This document shows, one piece after another, positions 51,264 through 59,942 of a stretch of DNA of 64,000 nt; position 1 is the stretch's first letter, and each line of letters opens with the position of its first letter. The notes under the pieces were generated by a model, which did no database searches, had not been told where the DNA came from, and saw nothing but the letters and a program-made list of their open reading frames with translations. This DNA is from Grimontia kaedaensis (GTDB lineage: Bacteria > Pseudomonadota > Gammaproteobacteria > Enterobacterales > Vibrionaceae). A program made the position numbers and the translations under genes. Where the stretch lies: positions 124,001 through 188,000 of the forward strand of contig NZ_CP082275.1 of the NCBI RefSeq assembly GCF_023746615.1, written 5' to 3'.

Positions 51264-51788
51264 TTAATAATCGAGTTCTTCGACGGTGTGGTGCTGGTTG
51301 GTGAACACACAAATGTCACCTGCGATGGTCAGCGACTTTTCAGCGATTTCGCGTGCATCCAGCTCAGTATTTTCGAGCAATGCAGTGGCTGCTGCCTGTG
51401 CGAAATTGCCGCCTGAACCAATCGCAATCAGATCGTGTTCTGGCTGAACCACATCGCCGTTACCTGTGATGATCAGCGACGCTGTTTCGTCTGCCACTGC
51501 CAGCAGGGCTTCAAGGCGACGCAGTGCGCGGTCAGTACGCCAGTCTTTGGCCAGCTCTACCGCTGCTTTGGTCAGGTGACCCTGATGCATTTCCAGTTTG
51601 CGCTCGAAGCGTTCGAACAAGGTGAATGCGTCAGCCGTACCACCCGCAAAACCTGCCAGCACCTTGTTGTTGTATAGACGGCGAACTTTACGGGCATTGC
51701 CCTTCATGACCGTATTACCCAGTGACACCTGGCCATCACCGGCGATCACTACTTTGCCGTTGCGGCGAACAGAAACGATAGTTGTCAC
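51264..51788 (-). CDS. hslV: ATP-dependent protease subunit HslV
   Basis: 174 residues. Proteasome-like peptidase: after removal of Met1 the mature chain begins TTIVSVRRNG with the catalytic threonine; AGDGQVSLGN and FAGGTADAFTLFERFE follow. Forms a double hexamer with HslU. The gene pair is downstream of ftsN, separated by a 148-base gap with a hairpin. Confidence 0.98.
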   Translation of the reverse strand: MTTIVSVRRNGKVVIAGDGQVSLGNTVMKGNARKVRRLYNNKVLAGFAGGTADAFTLFERFERKLEMHQGHLTKAAVELAKDWRTDRALRRLEALLAVADETASLIITGNGDVVQPEHDLIAIGSGGNFAQAAATALLENTELDAREIAEKSLTIAGDICVFTNQHHTVEELDY

Positions 51789-51870
51789 GGAAGAACCTCT
51801 ACTTTTCTCTCTGGTTATTACCAGTATGGGTTGTTACTGCAGAGGTGGGGACGGGGATATATAAATTCAA

Positions 51871-51901
51871 GGGTAAAGCCATCGAGATTATGGCTTTACC
51901 C
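51871..51901 (-). terminator. Hairpin between ftsN and hslV
   Basis: GGGTAAAGCC and GGCTTTACCC form a perfect 10-bp stem with an 11-base loop, 36 bases after the ftsN stop. On the minus strand TTGAATTTATAT follows, a weak T tract, so termination may be partial. Confidence 0.55.
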
Positions 51902-51936
51902 TTCAAGTGTTCAGAATCAGTTCAGGCTTGGGGAAA

Positions 51937-52503
51937 TCAGTTCCAATACCAGATAGCGCAAGGCTCGATGCCAGCACGGCGAAGCAGGTTGCGATCGCGC
52001 TCTGCTTCACGCTTCATTGGATAAGGGCCAAGTACCACGCGGTACCAGAGGCCTTTTTCACCCTGACTGGTTTTGATATGGCTTTCGAGACCCTGGAACG
52101 CAATCATGGCTTTACGTTCGTCAGCCTGACTGGCACTGCGGTAAGCACCGCACTGCATCAAATAAGGTCGGCTGGAAAGTTCTGGCTCGCTGGCCTCAAC
52201 TTTCACTTCTTTGTTTTCCAGCTCTTCAATGTAGCTCCACTTCTCCTCAGGTTTTGGCGGGATCACTTTCTCGTCTTTCTTCTGAGGTTTCACGGCTGGC
52301 TTCACCGGTTTGGTTTCAACAACAGGCTTTGCGGGTGGCTCACTGGTGGAAAGGTAATAGAGACCATAGCCAAAGCCTGCCACCAAGATCAGAGCGAGAA
52401 AAGCCCATTTGAAGGGGAATGCAGGTTTAGGAGGCTGCTTCTTGGTGTTTCGGGTTGGTTTACGTGGTGCTTTGCCACGCTTGACATAATCTCTGGTTGC
52501 CAC
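51937..52503 (-). CDS. ftsN: Cell-division protein FtsN
   Basis: 188 residues: short basic cytoplasmic tail (MATRDYVKRG, which binds FtsA), one membrane helix (about 31-51), a proline/lysine-rich periplasmic linker (about 52-105) and a C-terminal SPOR domain (about 108-188, LMQCGAYRSASQADERKA) that binds denuded glycan strands at the septum. It is shorter than E. coli FtsN (319), as is common outside enterobacteria. It triggers septal wall synthesis. Confidence 0.93.
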   Translation of the reverse strand: MATRDYVKRGKAPRKPTRNTKKQPPKPAFPFKWAFLALILVAGFGYGLYYLSTSEPPAKPVVETKPVKPAVKPQKKDEKVIPPKPEEKWSYIEELENKEVKVEASEPELSSRPYLMQCGAYRSASQADERKAMIAFQGLESHIKTSQGEKGLWYRVVLGPYPMKREAERDRNLLRRAGIEPCAIWYWN

Positions 52504-52584
52504 TGATTTTCGTGTCTTTTCTGCTCAATAAAGGCTATATGGTACTGGCTCGCGAACTTGCGCGCCAGTACCAGTCTGACCAGA

Positions 52585-53589
52585 TTAGCGTGATGGTGGT
52601 GCCACACTCTCGCGGATAACGAGTTGGGCATCAAGAAGGCGTGAACCTGCTTGCACATCATTGCCTTTGAGGATTTTCAGCAGCATTAACATCGCCTGAC
52701 GGCCAATGTCGTAGCGTGGCTGGGAAACCGTGGTCAGGGCCGGGTCGCAGTATTCTGCGAACTGGATGTCATCGAAGCCGACAATCGAAATGTCATGCGG
52801 CACGCGGAACCCCAGTCGTTTTGCTTGCTGCATAGCACCAATCGCCATCACATCAGAGTGACAGAACACTGCGGTGGGTGGGGTTGGCAACGAAAGCAAG
52901 GTGGTCATTGCACGTGCGCCTGCTGCAAAGGTGAAATCACCGGTCACTGTGTAGGCAGGATTGATGGTCACGCCACCACGGCGCAGCGCCTGTTGGTAAC
53001 CCTGTACGCGGAACTGGGTCAGTGCAGCATCAGGATCGCCGGTGATCTGCGCGATCTGCTTGTGGCCGACCTGAGTCAGGTAGTTCACGGCTTCAAACGC
53101 TGCGGTCAGGTTATCGATGTGAACGGTAGGCAGCTCTAGTTCTGGCGCATATTCACAGGCCATGACCAGTGGAGGCAGGTTCTTCTGCTCCGGCTTGCTG
53201 ACGTCAAAGGGAAGATCAGTACCTAAAAGGAGCATACCGTCAGCTTGCTTGGTGAAGACCAGGTTAACGAACGAACTTTCACGGCTTTCCTGTTGTCCGC
53301 TGTCACCCAGCAGCACGAGATAGCCGTGCTCCATCGCCGCTTCTTCGATACCGCGGATGATCTCTGTAAAGTAGGGATCACAGATGTCAGGCACGATAGC
53401 CACGATGGTTTTAGATTCATTGCGACGTAAGTTTCTTGCCAGCGAATTGGGGCTGTAGCCCGCTTCCATTACCGCTTGCTCAACTTTTTTTCGGGTAGAC
53501 GCCGAGACTTTTTCCGGGTTCATCAGCGCGCGAGAAACCGTCGCCGTAGAGACGCCGGCCAGATGGGCAACATCCTTCATTGTCGCCAT
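52585..53589 (-). CDS. cytR: LacI-family regulator CytR
   Basis: 334 residues from the ATG at 53589 (AGGA upstream). Helix-turn-helix and hinge: MATMKDVAHLAGVSTATVSR; then the periplasmic-binding-protein-like effector domain with IVGFDDIQFAEYCDPALTTV. In the family CytR represses nucleoside uptake and catabolism together with CRP and is released by cytidine; in V. cholerae it also activates competence and chitin genes. The frame open to 53673 adds 28 unconserved residues. Position between ftsN and priA matches E. coli. Confidence 0.94.
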   Translation of the reverse strand: MATMKDVAHLAGVSTATVSRALMNPEKVSASTRKKVEQAVMEAGYSPNSLARNLRRNESKTIVAIVPDICDPYFTEIIRGIEEAAMEHGYLVLLGDSGQQESRESSFVNLVFTKQADGMLLLGTDLPFDVSKPEQKNLPPLVMACEYAPELELPTVHIDNLTAAFEAVNYLTQVGHKQIAQITGDPDAALTQFRVQGYQQALRRGGVTINPAYTVTGDFTFAAGARAMTTLLSLPTPPTAVFCHSDVMAIGAMQQAKRLGFRVPHDISIVGFDDIQFAEYCDPALTTVSQPRYDIGRQAMLMLLKILKGNDVQAGSRLLDAQLVIRESVAPPSR

Positions 53590-53773
53590 AGTGTAATTCC
53601 TCTTTCTCGTTATGATTGGCGATGCTTCCCAGATGACCGGGACCTTCAGCAACGGGACAATTTTTGTCCACACGCCCTATCTTAATCCTATGGAGATGTA
53701 TTAAACATGGTCATGTTAACAGTAATTGCAAGAATACCGTGATCTCGGTCGGTTTAAGTGAATGAAATTGCAT

Positions 53774-55969
53774 TCAGCTCATATCTTGCGGTTCGATATC
53801 GAGTGACCAGCGGACTTTTTTAGACAGCGGCAACTGGCGAATCGCCGGCAGTGCCATGGTTAATCTTTGCTGTAAAATCTTGCGGTTAGGCGCTTGGAAA
53901 ACCAATTGCCATCGAAAACGCCCCGCTCTGCGGTGCAATGGCGCTGGAGCAGGCCCCATGACTGCGCATTCATCTTCCGGGATTGGTGATGCATCCAAGA
54001 CAGTTCTTGCTTGCTGCAGAAACTGCTCCACTTCCCCGCTATGGTGGGATTCGGCGCGGAGCAAAGCGAAATAGCTATAAGGTGGCAGGTGCGCCATTTT
54101 CCGCTCATTTAATGCCTCGGCAGCAAAGCTGTCGTAGCCTTTGTGGATGAGTGACTGCAGCAGGGCATGTTCCGGATGGTGCGTTTGAAGCAATACATAT
54201 CCGGGCTTACTGGCACGTCCAGCTCGGCCTGCCACCTGAACAAACAGCTGCGCCAGACGTTCCGGTGCACGGAAATCGTTACTGAAAAGCGCGCTGTCCA
54301 CATCCACCAAAGCCACCAAGGTGACATCAGGAAAGTGATGGCCTTTCGCCAGCATCTGGGTGCCAATCAGGATTTGGTATTCCTTGTTGTGAATCGCATT
54401 AAGGTAGGCTTCGAGCGCGCCTTTACGCCGTGTGTTATCACGGTCGATTCGGATGGTTTTGTATTCCGGAAACAGGGTTTCCAACTGGGCTTCCAACTGC
54501 TCAGTGCCCACGCCAACGCTGATCAATTGCGTTGAGCCACAGCTTCCACATTGGTGCGGAATAGGGCGTTGCGATCCGCAATGGTGACAGCGAAGTTCAT
54601 TGCTGCTCTGGTGCAGAGTGTAATAGGCGTCGCAGCGTTTACATTCCGCTAGCCAGCCGCATTCATGGCACATCAATGCCGGGGCATAGCCGCGGCGGTT
54701 CAGGAACAACATCACCTGATTGCCCCGAGAAAGGTGCTTTCGCATCTCAGCAATCAAAGGGGCGGAAAGTCCTGCTTCTAAATAAAGGCCGCGAATATCC
54801 AACACCCCATTTTGGGTTTTGAGCGCATTACCCGCGCGCGCAGATAAAGTGAGATGATGGTATTTGCCAGTTTTGGCGTTGTGCAGGCTTTCAAGGCAAG
54901 GTGTGGCGGAGCCGAGCACAACAGGCACATTCTCTTCATGCCCACGCATGACTGCCAGATCGCGGGCGTGATAACGAAAAGAGTCCTGCTGTTTGTAAGA
55001 GGCATCGTGCTCTTCATCGACAACAATAATGCCGAGTGACTTACACGGCGAAAACAGGGCAGAACGGGTACCGATAATAATGGCAGCTTCATTGTCGCGG
55101 GCGGCCAACCAGGCGTTCAAGCGCTCAGTATCATTGAGCCCGGAATGCATCACCACGACAGGTACATTGAAGCGGCGTTTAAAACGGTTGATGGTTTGCG
55201 GCGTCAAGCCAATTTCGGGTACCAGAATGAGTGCTTGCTGCCCTCTTTTTAGCACAGGCTCCAAAAGGTTTAAGTAGACCTCTGTTTTTCCTGACCCTGT
55301 GACGCCTTCTATTAAATAGCAGGCAAATTCCGGATTGGCATTGATAGTGGCAACCGCCGTTGCCTGCTCGCTGTTGAGCCTTGGCTTGTCTTCCACGACT
55401 TCATAGCTTTGTTGCCAAGGCTTTGCGCGCTGCTCTTTTACCGCTTCAATCCAGCCTTTTTCTTCGACCGTTTTGAGAATGGCGGCGCTTAACTCTTCTT
55501 CCAGCAGATCGCCGTGTGTCATAGCACCCTGGCGTAATAAGGTGAGAACGCGAGCTTGCTTTGGCGCGCGGGTGAGGGCAGACAACGGCTGCTCTTTCCC
55601 AGCTTCTGTCAGTTGCCAGCACTTTTCACGGTCTTTGACTGCAGGTTTGCCTTTTCGCAGTGCGCCCGGCATCACGGTCGCCAGTGCATCACCCAATGGA
55701 TACTGGTAATAGCGGCTTGCCCAGTTCAATACCTTATATAAAGAGGGCGTCCAAAGTGGGGCGCTATCCAAAACCGCATTAATAGGTTTGATTTGCTCGA
55801 GCGGAAATTCAGAGGTGTCGGTCAATGCGACGACAATGCCCACTTTATATTGCTTACCAAACGGGACACGCACTCGACCACCCACAACCGGCATTTCATT
55901 GGCAATGCGATAGTCGAAGGTTTTATGAAGCGGAACGGGCAGCGCCACCTGAGCAATCGTCGGGTTCAT
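53774..55969 (-). CDS. priA: Primosomal replication restart helicase PriA
   Basis: 731 residues. Recognises stalled forks and D-loops and reloads DnaB. N-terminal DNA-binding domain (about 1-105), winged helix, then helicase: Walker A GVTGSGKTEVY (about 223-233), DEEHD (about 318-322), and VAGRAGR (motif VI). The zinc-binding insert has cysteines in CHECGWLAECKRC and CHHCG...CGSCGS (about 434-480). Divergent from rpmE. Confidence 0.97.
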   Translation of the reverse strand: MNPTIAQVALPVPLHKTFDYRIANEMPVVGGRVRVPFGKQYKVGIVVALTDTSEFPLEQIKPINAVLDSAPLWTPSLYKVLNWASRYYQYPLGDALATVMPGALRKGKPAVKDREKCWQLTEAGKEQPLSALTRAPKQARVLTLLRQGAMTHGDLLEEELSAAILKTVEEKGWIEAVKEQRAKPWQQSYEVVEDKPRLNSEQATAVATINANPEFACYLIEGVTGSGKTEVYLNLLEPVLKRGQQALILVPEIGLTPQTINRFKRRFNVPVVVMHSGLNDTERLNAWLAARDNEAAIIIGTRSALFSPCKSLGIIVVDEEHDASYKQQDSFRYHARDLAVMRGHEENVPVVLGSATPCLESLHNAKTGKYHHLTLSARAGNALKTQNGVLDIRGLYLEAGLSAPLIAEMRKHLSRGNQVMLFLNRRGYAPALMCHECGWLAECKRCDAYYTLHQSSNELRCHHCGSQRPIPHQCGSCGSTQLISVGVGTEQLEAQLETLFPEYKTIRIDRDNTRRKGALEAYLNAIHNKEYQILIGTQMLAKGHHFPDVTLVALVDVDSALFSNDFRAPERLAQLFVQVAGRAGRASKPGYVLLQTHHPEHALLQSLIHKGYDSFAAEALNERKMAHLPPYSYFALLRAESHHSGEVEQFLQQARTVLDASPIPEDECAVMGPAPAPLHRRAGRFRWQLVFQAPNRKILQQRLTMALPAIRQLPLSKKVRWSLDIEPQDMS

Positions 55970-56102
55970 TGTGCGATAAGGTCTTGGAATTCAAATAAGG
56001 TTGGCGACAGTGTACCCATGCTGCTGGCGGGCGAAAAGCACAGGTTGAAGATTCTTTGGCACTGCCCATTGAAAGTACATGGAAATGAATTGAACAAAAA
56101 AG

Positions 56103-56131
56103 TTGCGATCGCAGGTCACCTTGATTAGAAT
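56103..56131 (+). promoter_or_regulatory. Sigma-70 promoter of rpmE
   Basis: TTGCGA (56103-56108), 17 bases, TAGAAT (56126-56131), followed by a GC-rich discriminator (TCCGCGCC). The start codon is 87 bases downstream. Confidence 0.7.
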
Positions 56132-56217
56132 CCGCGCCTTACAAACAGTTTGTTAACGACGTGTGGTGCCCGATAGGCTCGGGAGAGCGACACGGCCTTA
56201 GATAAGAGGTAATCCCT

Positions 56218-56430
56218 ATGAAAGCTGGTATCCATCCAGAATACGCTGCAGTAACTGCAAAATGTTCATGTGGCAACACTTTTGAATTCAAAACGACTCT
56301 GGGTAAAGACATCAACCTGGACGTATGTGACAAGTGTCACCCATTCTACACCGGTACTCAGCGTGTAGTTGACACTGGTGGTCGTGTTGACCGCTTCAAG
56401 AAACGTTTCGGCGTTCTTAGCAGCAAGTAA
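56218..56430 (+). CDS. rpmE: 50S ribosomal protein L31
   Basis: 70 residues, MKAGIHPEYAAVTAKCSCGN. The zinc-binding cysteines are present (Cys16, Cys18, Cys37, Cys40), so this is the zinc-containing L31 that the cell can exchange for a zinc-free paralog when zinc is short. Divergent from priA, with its own promoter and terminator. Confidence 0.98.
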   Translation: MKAGIHPEYAAVTAKCSCGNTFEFKTTLGKDINLDVCDKCHPFYTGTQRVVDTGGRVDRFKKRFGVLSSK

Positions 56431-56445
56431 TTGCGAATTTAATAA

Positions 56446-56472
56446 AAAAGGGTGCATAAGCACCCTTTTTTT
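56446..56472 (+). terminator. Terminator of rpmE
   Basis: AAAAGGGTGC, ATAA, GCACCCTTTTTTT. Confidence 0.92.
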
Positions 56473-56669
56473 GTTGCCTGATACAGCTTGTAAGACCTTT
56501 TACACCCTTCAGTATAGGTAGACTATTACAGTTTATCCAAGCGAGTTTTGCCAACTTGGTTCAATCCTTACTAGCTCTGGCTTTCACGCTGCGTTAACAT
56601 TTTAAACTCCTTTATCTTCCGCCCAATGACCTGAAAGTGTCATAAGAAATGACGACACTTGTCTTTTAT

Positions 56670-56866
56670 TTGAGTCCGCTAAACTCAATAGAGGAATAAG
56701 TCGTTGCCTGTGTGGAGATACAGGCAATGAGCGGGAAGATGCAACCCGGATAAACATGGGAATACGCAAATTCCGCCACTTGTTGATTGTAATGCCCAGC
56801 TTGCGGGAAGGCAGTCAGCAAGATAATGGGGCAGGCAGAGGGCCCCTTATTATATTTAGCCAATAA
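56670..56866 (+). promoter_or_regulatory. Structured leader of the malic enzyme gene, with possible upstream ORF
   Basis: Part of a 458-base gap. TTGAGT/ACTCAA (56670-56688) is a small inverted repeat that could be an operator. Then TTGCCTGT/ACAGGCAA (56704-56727) is a perfect 8-bp stem, CGGG/CCCG (56732-56748) another, and GGGGC/GCCCC (56828-56845) is followed by TTATTATATTT, attenuator-like. An ATG at 56756 opens a 36-codon frame (begins MGIRKFRHLLIVMPSLREGS) that ends at 56866, 22 bases before the malic enzyme ATG. None of this matches a riboswitch I can name. The stretch 56473-56669 shows nothing notable. Confidence 0.4.
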
Positions 56867-56888
56867 CAATTACAGTCAGGAACAATAC

Positions 56889-58145
56889 ATGTCTGAAGAC
56901 AAACGCCAACAGGCGCTGGATTATCATGAATTTCCAGTGCCGGGCAAAATCTCCGTAGAACTCTCCAAACCCGCTGATACCGTAGAAGACTTGGCGCTGG
57001 CATACAGTCCAGGTGTTGCAGAGCCTGTCCGCGAAATCGCACAAGATGCCGACAACGTTTATAAATACACCGCAAAGGGCAATATGGTTGCGGTGATCTC
57101 AAACGGCACCGCGATTCTCGGTTTGGGTAATCTGGGTCCATTGGCTTCCAAGCCAGTCATGGAAGGTAAAGCCCTTCTGTTCAAACGCTTTGCTGGTCTC
57201 GATTCTATCGATATCGAGGTAAAACATCGCACTATCGAAGAGTTCGTTGATACGGTCGCGAATATCTCCGACACTTTCGGTGGTATCAATCTGGAAGACA
57301 TCAAAGCACCAGACTGCTTTGAGATTGAAAAGCAACTCATCGAGCGCTGTCATGTGCCAGTGTTCCACGATGACCAACACGGTACCGCGATTGTGACTGC
57401 CGCAGGTATGCTGAATGCGCTTGAACTTCAGGGCAAAGACATCAAAGAGGCAGTCATCATCTGTCTGGGTGCAGGTGCGGCAGCAGTGGCGTGTATGGAA
57501 CTGCTTATCAAATGTGGTGCGCAGCGTGAGAAAATTTATATGCTGGACCGCAAAGGTGTGATTCACACTCGTCGCGATGACATCAACGAATACAAGCAGC
57601 TTTTTGCCAACAACACGGACAAGCGTACGCTGGAAGATGTGATTGAAGGTGCGGACATTTTCCTTGGCGTATCCGGCCCAGATCTATTGCCACCGGAAGC
57701 GCTGAAGCTGATGGCGGACAAGCCAATCGTGTTTGCGTGTTCAAACCCTGATCCTGAAATCAAACCAGAATTGGCACACGAAGTGCGCGATGACCTGATT
57801 ATGGGTACGGGTCGTTCAGATTACCCAAACCAGGTGAATAACGTGCTTTGTTTCCCATTCATATTCCGTGGTGCACTGGATGTTCGTGCCAGTCGTATCA
57901 ATGATGAAATGAAACTGGCTGCGGTAGAAGCTATTCGTGCCCTGGCGAAAGAGCCAGTACCGGAAAACGTATTGAAAGCAGCACGTGTCGACAAACTGGA
58001 ATTTGGTCAGGAATACATCATTCCAAAACCGATGGATCCTCGCCTTTTGCCACGCGTGGCGAAAGCCGTTGCTGAAGCCGCGGTGGAATCAGGTGTTGCG
58101 CGTATTGAAATGCCAGAAAATTACATGGCAGATAAAGAAGCGTAA
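56889..58145 (+). CDS. Malic enzyme, short stand-alone form (oxaloacetate-decarboxylating)
   Basis: 418 residues from the ATG at 56889 (AGGA seven bases upstream). Oxidatively decarboxylates malate to pyruvate. Visible: AYSPGVAEPV (about 36-45), the metal site in GGINLEDIKAPDCFEIE, FHDDQHGTAIV, the dinucleotide loop CLGAGAAAVAC (about 194-204) and ACSNPDPEI. It lacks the C-terminal phosphotransacetylase-like domain of the long MaeB (about 760 residues). Cofactor (NAD or NADP) cannot be decided by eye. A frame open to 56826 would add 21 unconserved residues. Confidence 0.93.
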   Translation: MSEDKRQQALDYHEFPVPGKISVELSKPADTVEDLALAYSPGVAEPVREIAQDADNVYKYTAKGNMVAVISNGTAILGLGNLGPLASKPVMEGKALLFKRFAGLDSIDIEVKHRTIEEFVDTVANISDTFGGINLEDIKAPDCFEIEKQLIERCHVPVFHDDQHGTAIVTAAGMLNALELQGKDIKEAVIICLGAGAAAVACMELLIKCGAQREKIYMLDRKGVIHTRRDDINEYKQLFANNTDKRTLEDVIEGADIFLGVSGPDLLPPEALKLMADKPIVFACSNPDPEIKPELAHEVRDDLIMGTGRSDYPNQVNNVLCFPFIFRGALDVRASRINDEMKLAAVEAIRALAKEPVPENVLKAARVDKLEFGQEYIIPKPMDPRLLPRVAKAVAEAAVESGVARIEMPENYMADKEA

Positions 58146-58161
58146 TTGCGGTTTTATTCAA

Positions 58162-58199
58162 ACAAAAAAACCAGCCGATTGGCTGGTTTTTTTGTTTGA
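58162..58199 (+). terminator. Bidirectional terminator between the malic enzyme gene and metJ
   Basis: AAAAAAACCAGCC, GATT, GGCTGGTTTTTTT. Confidence 0.93.
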
Positions 58200-58222
58200 A
58201 TCTTTTCGAGAAGTTAACGAAA

Positions 58223-58540
58223 TCAATACTCTTCTTCGTTAAACTCGATGCCTAATTCCTTCATAATGCGCTTAACTTCCGCTGGCACACTATCGCTTTT
58301 ATCCTTGCGAATATCGTCGTCCGTTGGCAGTGGCTGTCCGGTGTAGGCATGCAGAAAGGCTTCGCAAAGCAATTCACTGTTGGTGGCATGGCGTAGATTG
58401 TTGACCTGGCGACGGGTACGTTCGTCTGTCAGGATTTTAAGCACTTTTAGCGGGATAGAGACGGTGATTTTCTTTACCTGCTCTTTCTTTTTACCGTGCT
58501 CGGCGTAAGGGTTAATATACTCGCCATTCCAGTCTGCCAT
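58223..58540 (-). CDS. metJ: Methionine repressor MetJ
   Basis: 105 residues, ribbon-helix-helix repressor with S-adenosylmethionine as corepressor. KKITVSIPLKVLKILTDE is the DNA-contacting strand and first helix, RRQVNNLRHATNSELLCEAF the helices that bind SAM; same length as E. coli MetJ. It is divergent from metBL; MetJ boxes in the shared region suggest it also limits its own transcription. Confidence 0.98.
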   Translation of the reverse strand: MADWNGEYINPYAEHGKKKEQVKKITVSIPLKVLKILTDERTRRQVNNLRHATNSELLCEAFLHAYTGQPLPTDDDIRKDKSDSVPAEVKRIMKELGIEFNEEEY

Positions 58541-58649
58541 TGTTCACCTTCTGTAGCAGTTTAGGGTCTAAAATCGCTGCCAACACGGGGAACAAGACGC
58601 CCTGGTTGGATGAAACCCAAATTCTAGCGATATTAACTGCTACATGTAA

Positions 58650-58681
58650 AGACATATGGACGTCTAGAAGTGTTGACGTCT
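58650..58681. promoter_or_regulatory. Four tandem MetJ boxes between metJ and metB
   Basis: Consecutive 8-mers AGACATAT, GGACGTCT, AGAAGTGT, TGACGTCT match the AGACGTCT met-box consensus at 6, 7, 5 and 7 positions by eye. They lie 98 bases before the metB start codon. Confidence 0.88.
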
Positions 58682-58778
58682 CAAGTTTGAATGGTTAAGG
58701 TTGACCAAATACCAATCGGATCACATTTTGATTTAAGATTGCGCTGAATACGATCATATAAAGACAGGGAAGCACGCC

Positions 58779-59942
58779 ATGAGCGACAAGAAGTCCGCAA
58801 CCATCGCCGTCCGCACCGGTATCACTACAGATTCACAGCACCACGCCGTTGTGCCTCCACTGTACCTTTCGACGAATTATGAATTCCCTGAGTTTGGCGA
58901 AGTGCCGACTTATGACTATGCCCGTGGTGGCAATCCAACCCGTTCTTTACTGGAAAAAGCGTTAGCTGATCTGGAAAACGGCGCAGGCGCTGTGGTTACA
59001 AACTGCGGCATGGCAGCAATTAACCTTCTACTGTCACTGGTTTCACCGGATGACCTGATTATCGCACCGCACGATTGCTACGGCGGTACCTACCGTTTGT
59101 TTGATTCCCGGGCAAGGAAAGGCGCTTTCAAGGTGGAGTTTGTAGACCAAACTGACTCTGCAGCTCTTGATGCCGCACTGGCGAAGAGTCCTAAGCTAGT
59201 CTGGCTTGAAACGCCATCTAACCCATTACTGCGCGTGGTTGATGTTGCAGATATCTGTGAAAAAGCCAAAGCCATCGGCGCTTGGGTTGGTGTCGATAAC
59301 ACCTTCCTGTCTCCCGCTTTGCAGCAGCCACTGAACCTTGGGGCAGATTTTGTTGTTCATTCAACCACCAAATTTATTAATGGCCATTCAGATACCGTCG
59401 GTGGCGTTGTGGTGGCGAAAGAAGCCGAGCTTTATGAAGAGCTGAAATGGTGGGGTAACTGCATTGGGGCTACCGGTAACGCATTCGATAGCTACATGAC
59501 GCTGCGTGGTCTTCGCACGCTGAACACAAGAATGCGTCAGCATGAGGAAAACAGTGCAGAAGTACTGGAATACCTCAAACAGGAATCTCTGGTGAGCACT
59601 ATCTACCATCCTGCGCTACCAACGCACCCGGGCCATGAGATTGCGAAGAAACAACAATCAGGTTTTGGCGGAATGTTGAGCTTTGAGCTTAAAGGCGGTG
59701 AAAGTGAGCTGAAACTTTTCCTCTCCTCCCTTAAGCTGTTCACTTTGGCCGAATCATTGGGTGGCGTGGAGAGTCTGGTGACACATCCTGGCTCAATGAC
59801 GCACCGTGCCATGTCGGACGAAGCGCAGGCGGAAGCAGGCTTGGCGGCCACACTGCTTCGCTTGTCTGCCGGTCTGGAAGATAAGGCCGACTTGGTTGCC
59901 GACCTGAAACAAGCATTCGATAAAGTAAGAGAGAGCCAGTAA
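58779..59942 (+). CDS. metB: Cystathionine gamma-synthase
   Basis: PLP enzyme that joins an activated homoserine with cysteine to give cystathionine. 387 residues. The PLP lysine is Lys198 in VHSTTKFINGHSD; YARGGNPTR (about 47-55), PHDCYGGTYRL and VDNTFLSP are family segments. The Met-box cluster upstream shows MetJ control. The stop codon overlaps the metL ATG (TAATG). Confidence 0.97.
   Translation: MSDKKSATIAVRTGITTDSQHHAVVPPLYLSTNYEFPEFGEVPTYDYARGGNPTRSLLEKALADLENGAGAVVTNCGMAAINLLLSLVSPDDLIIAPHDCYGGTYRLFDSRARKGAFKVEFVDQTDSAALDAALAKSPKLVWLETPSNPLLRVVDVADICEKAKAIGAWVGVDNTFLSPALQQPLNLGADFVVHSTTKFINGHSDTVGGVVVAKEAELYEELKWWGNCIGATGNAFDSYMTLRGLRTLNTRMRQHEENSAEVLEYLKQESLVSTIYHPALPTHPGHEIAKKQQSGFGGMLSFELKGGESELKLFLSSLKLFTLAESLGGVESLVTHPGSMTHRAMSDEAQAEAGLAATLLRLSAGLEDKADLVADLKQAFDKVRESQ

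Noticed and set aside
56700..56830. c-di-GMP-I riboswitch before the malic enzyme gene
   Set aside because: One short segment (GGGAATACGCAAATTCC) loosely recalls the core, but the conserved GGCAAACC and receptor elements are missing.
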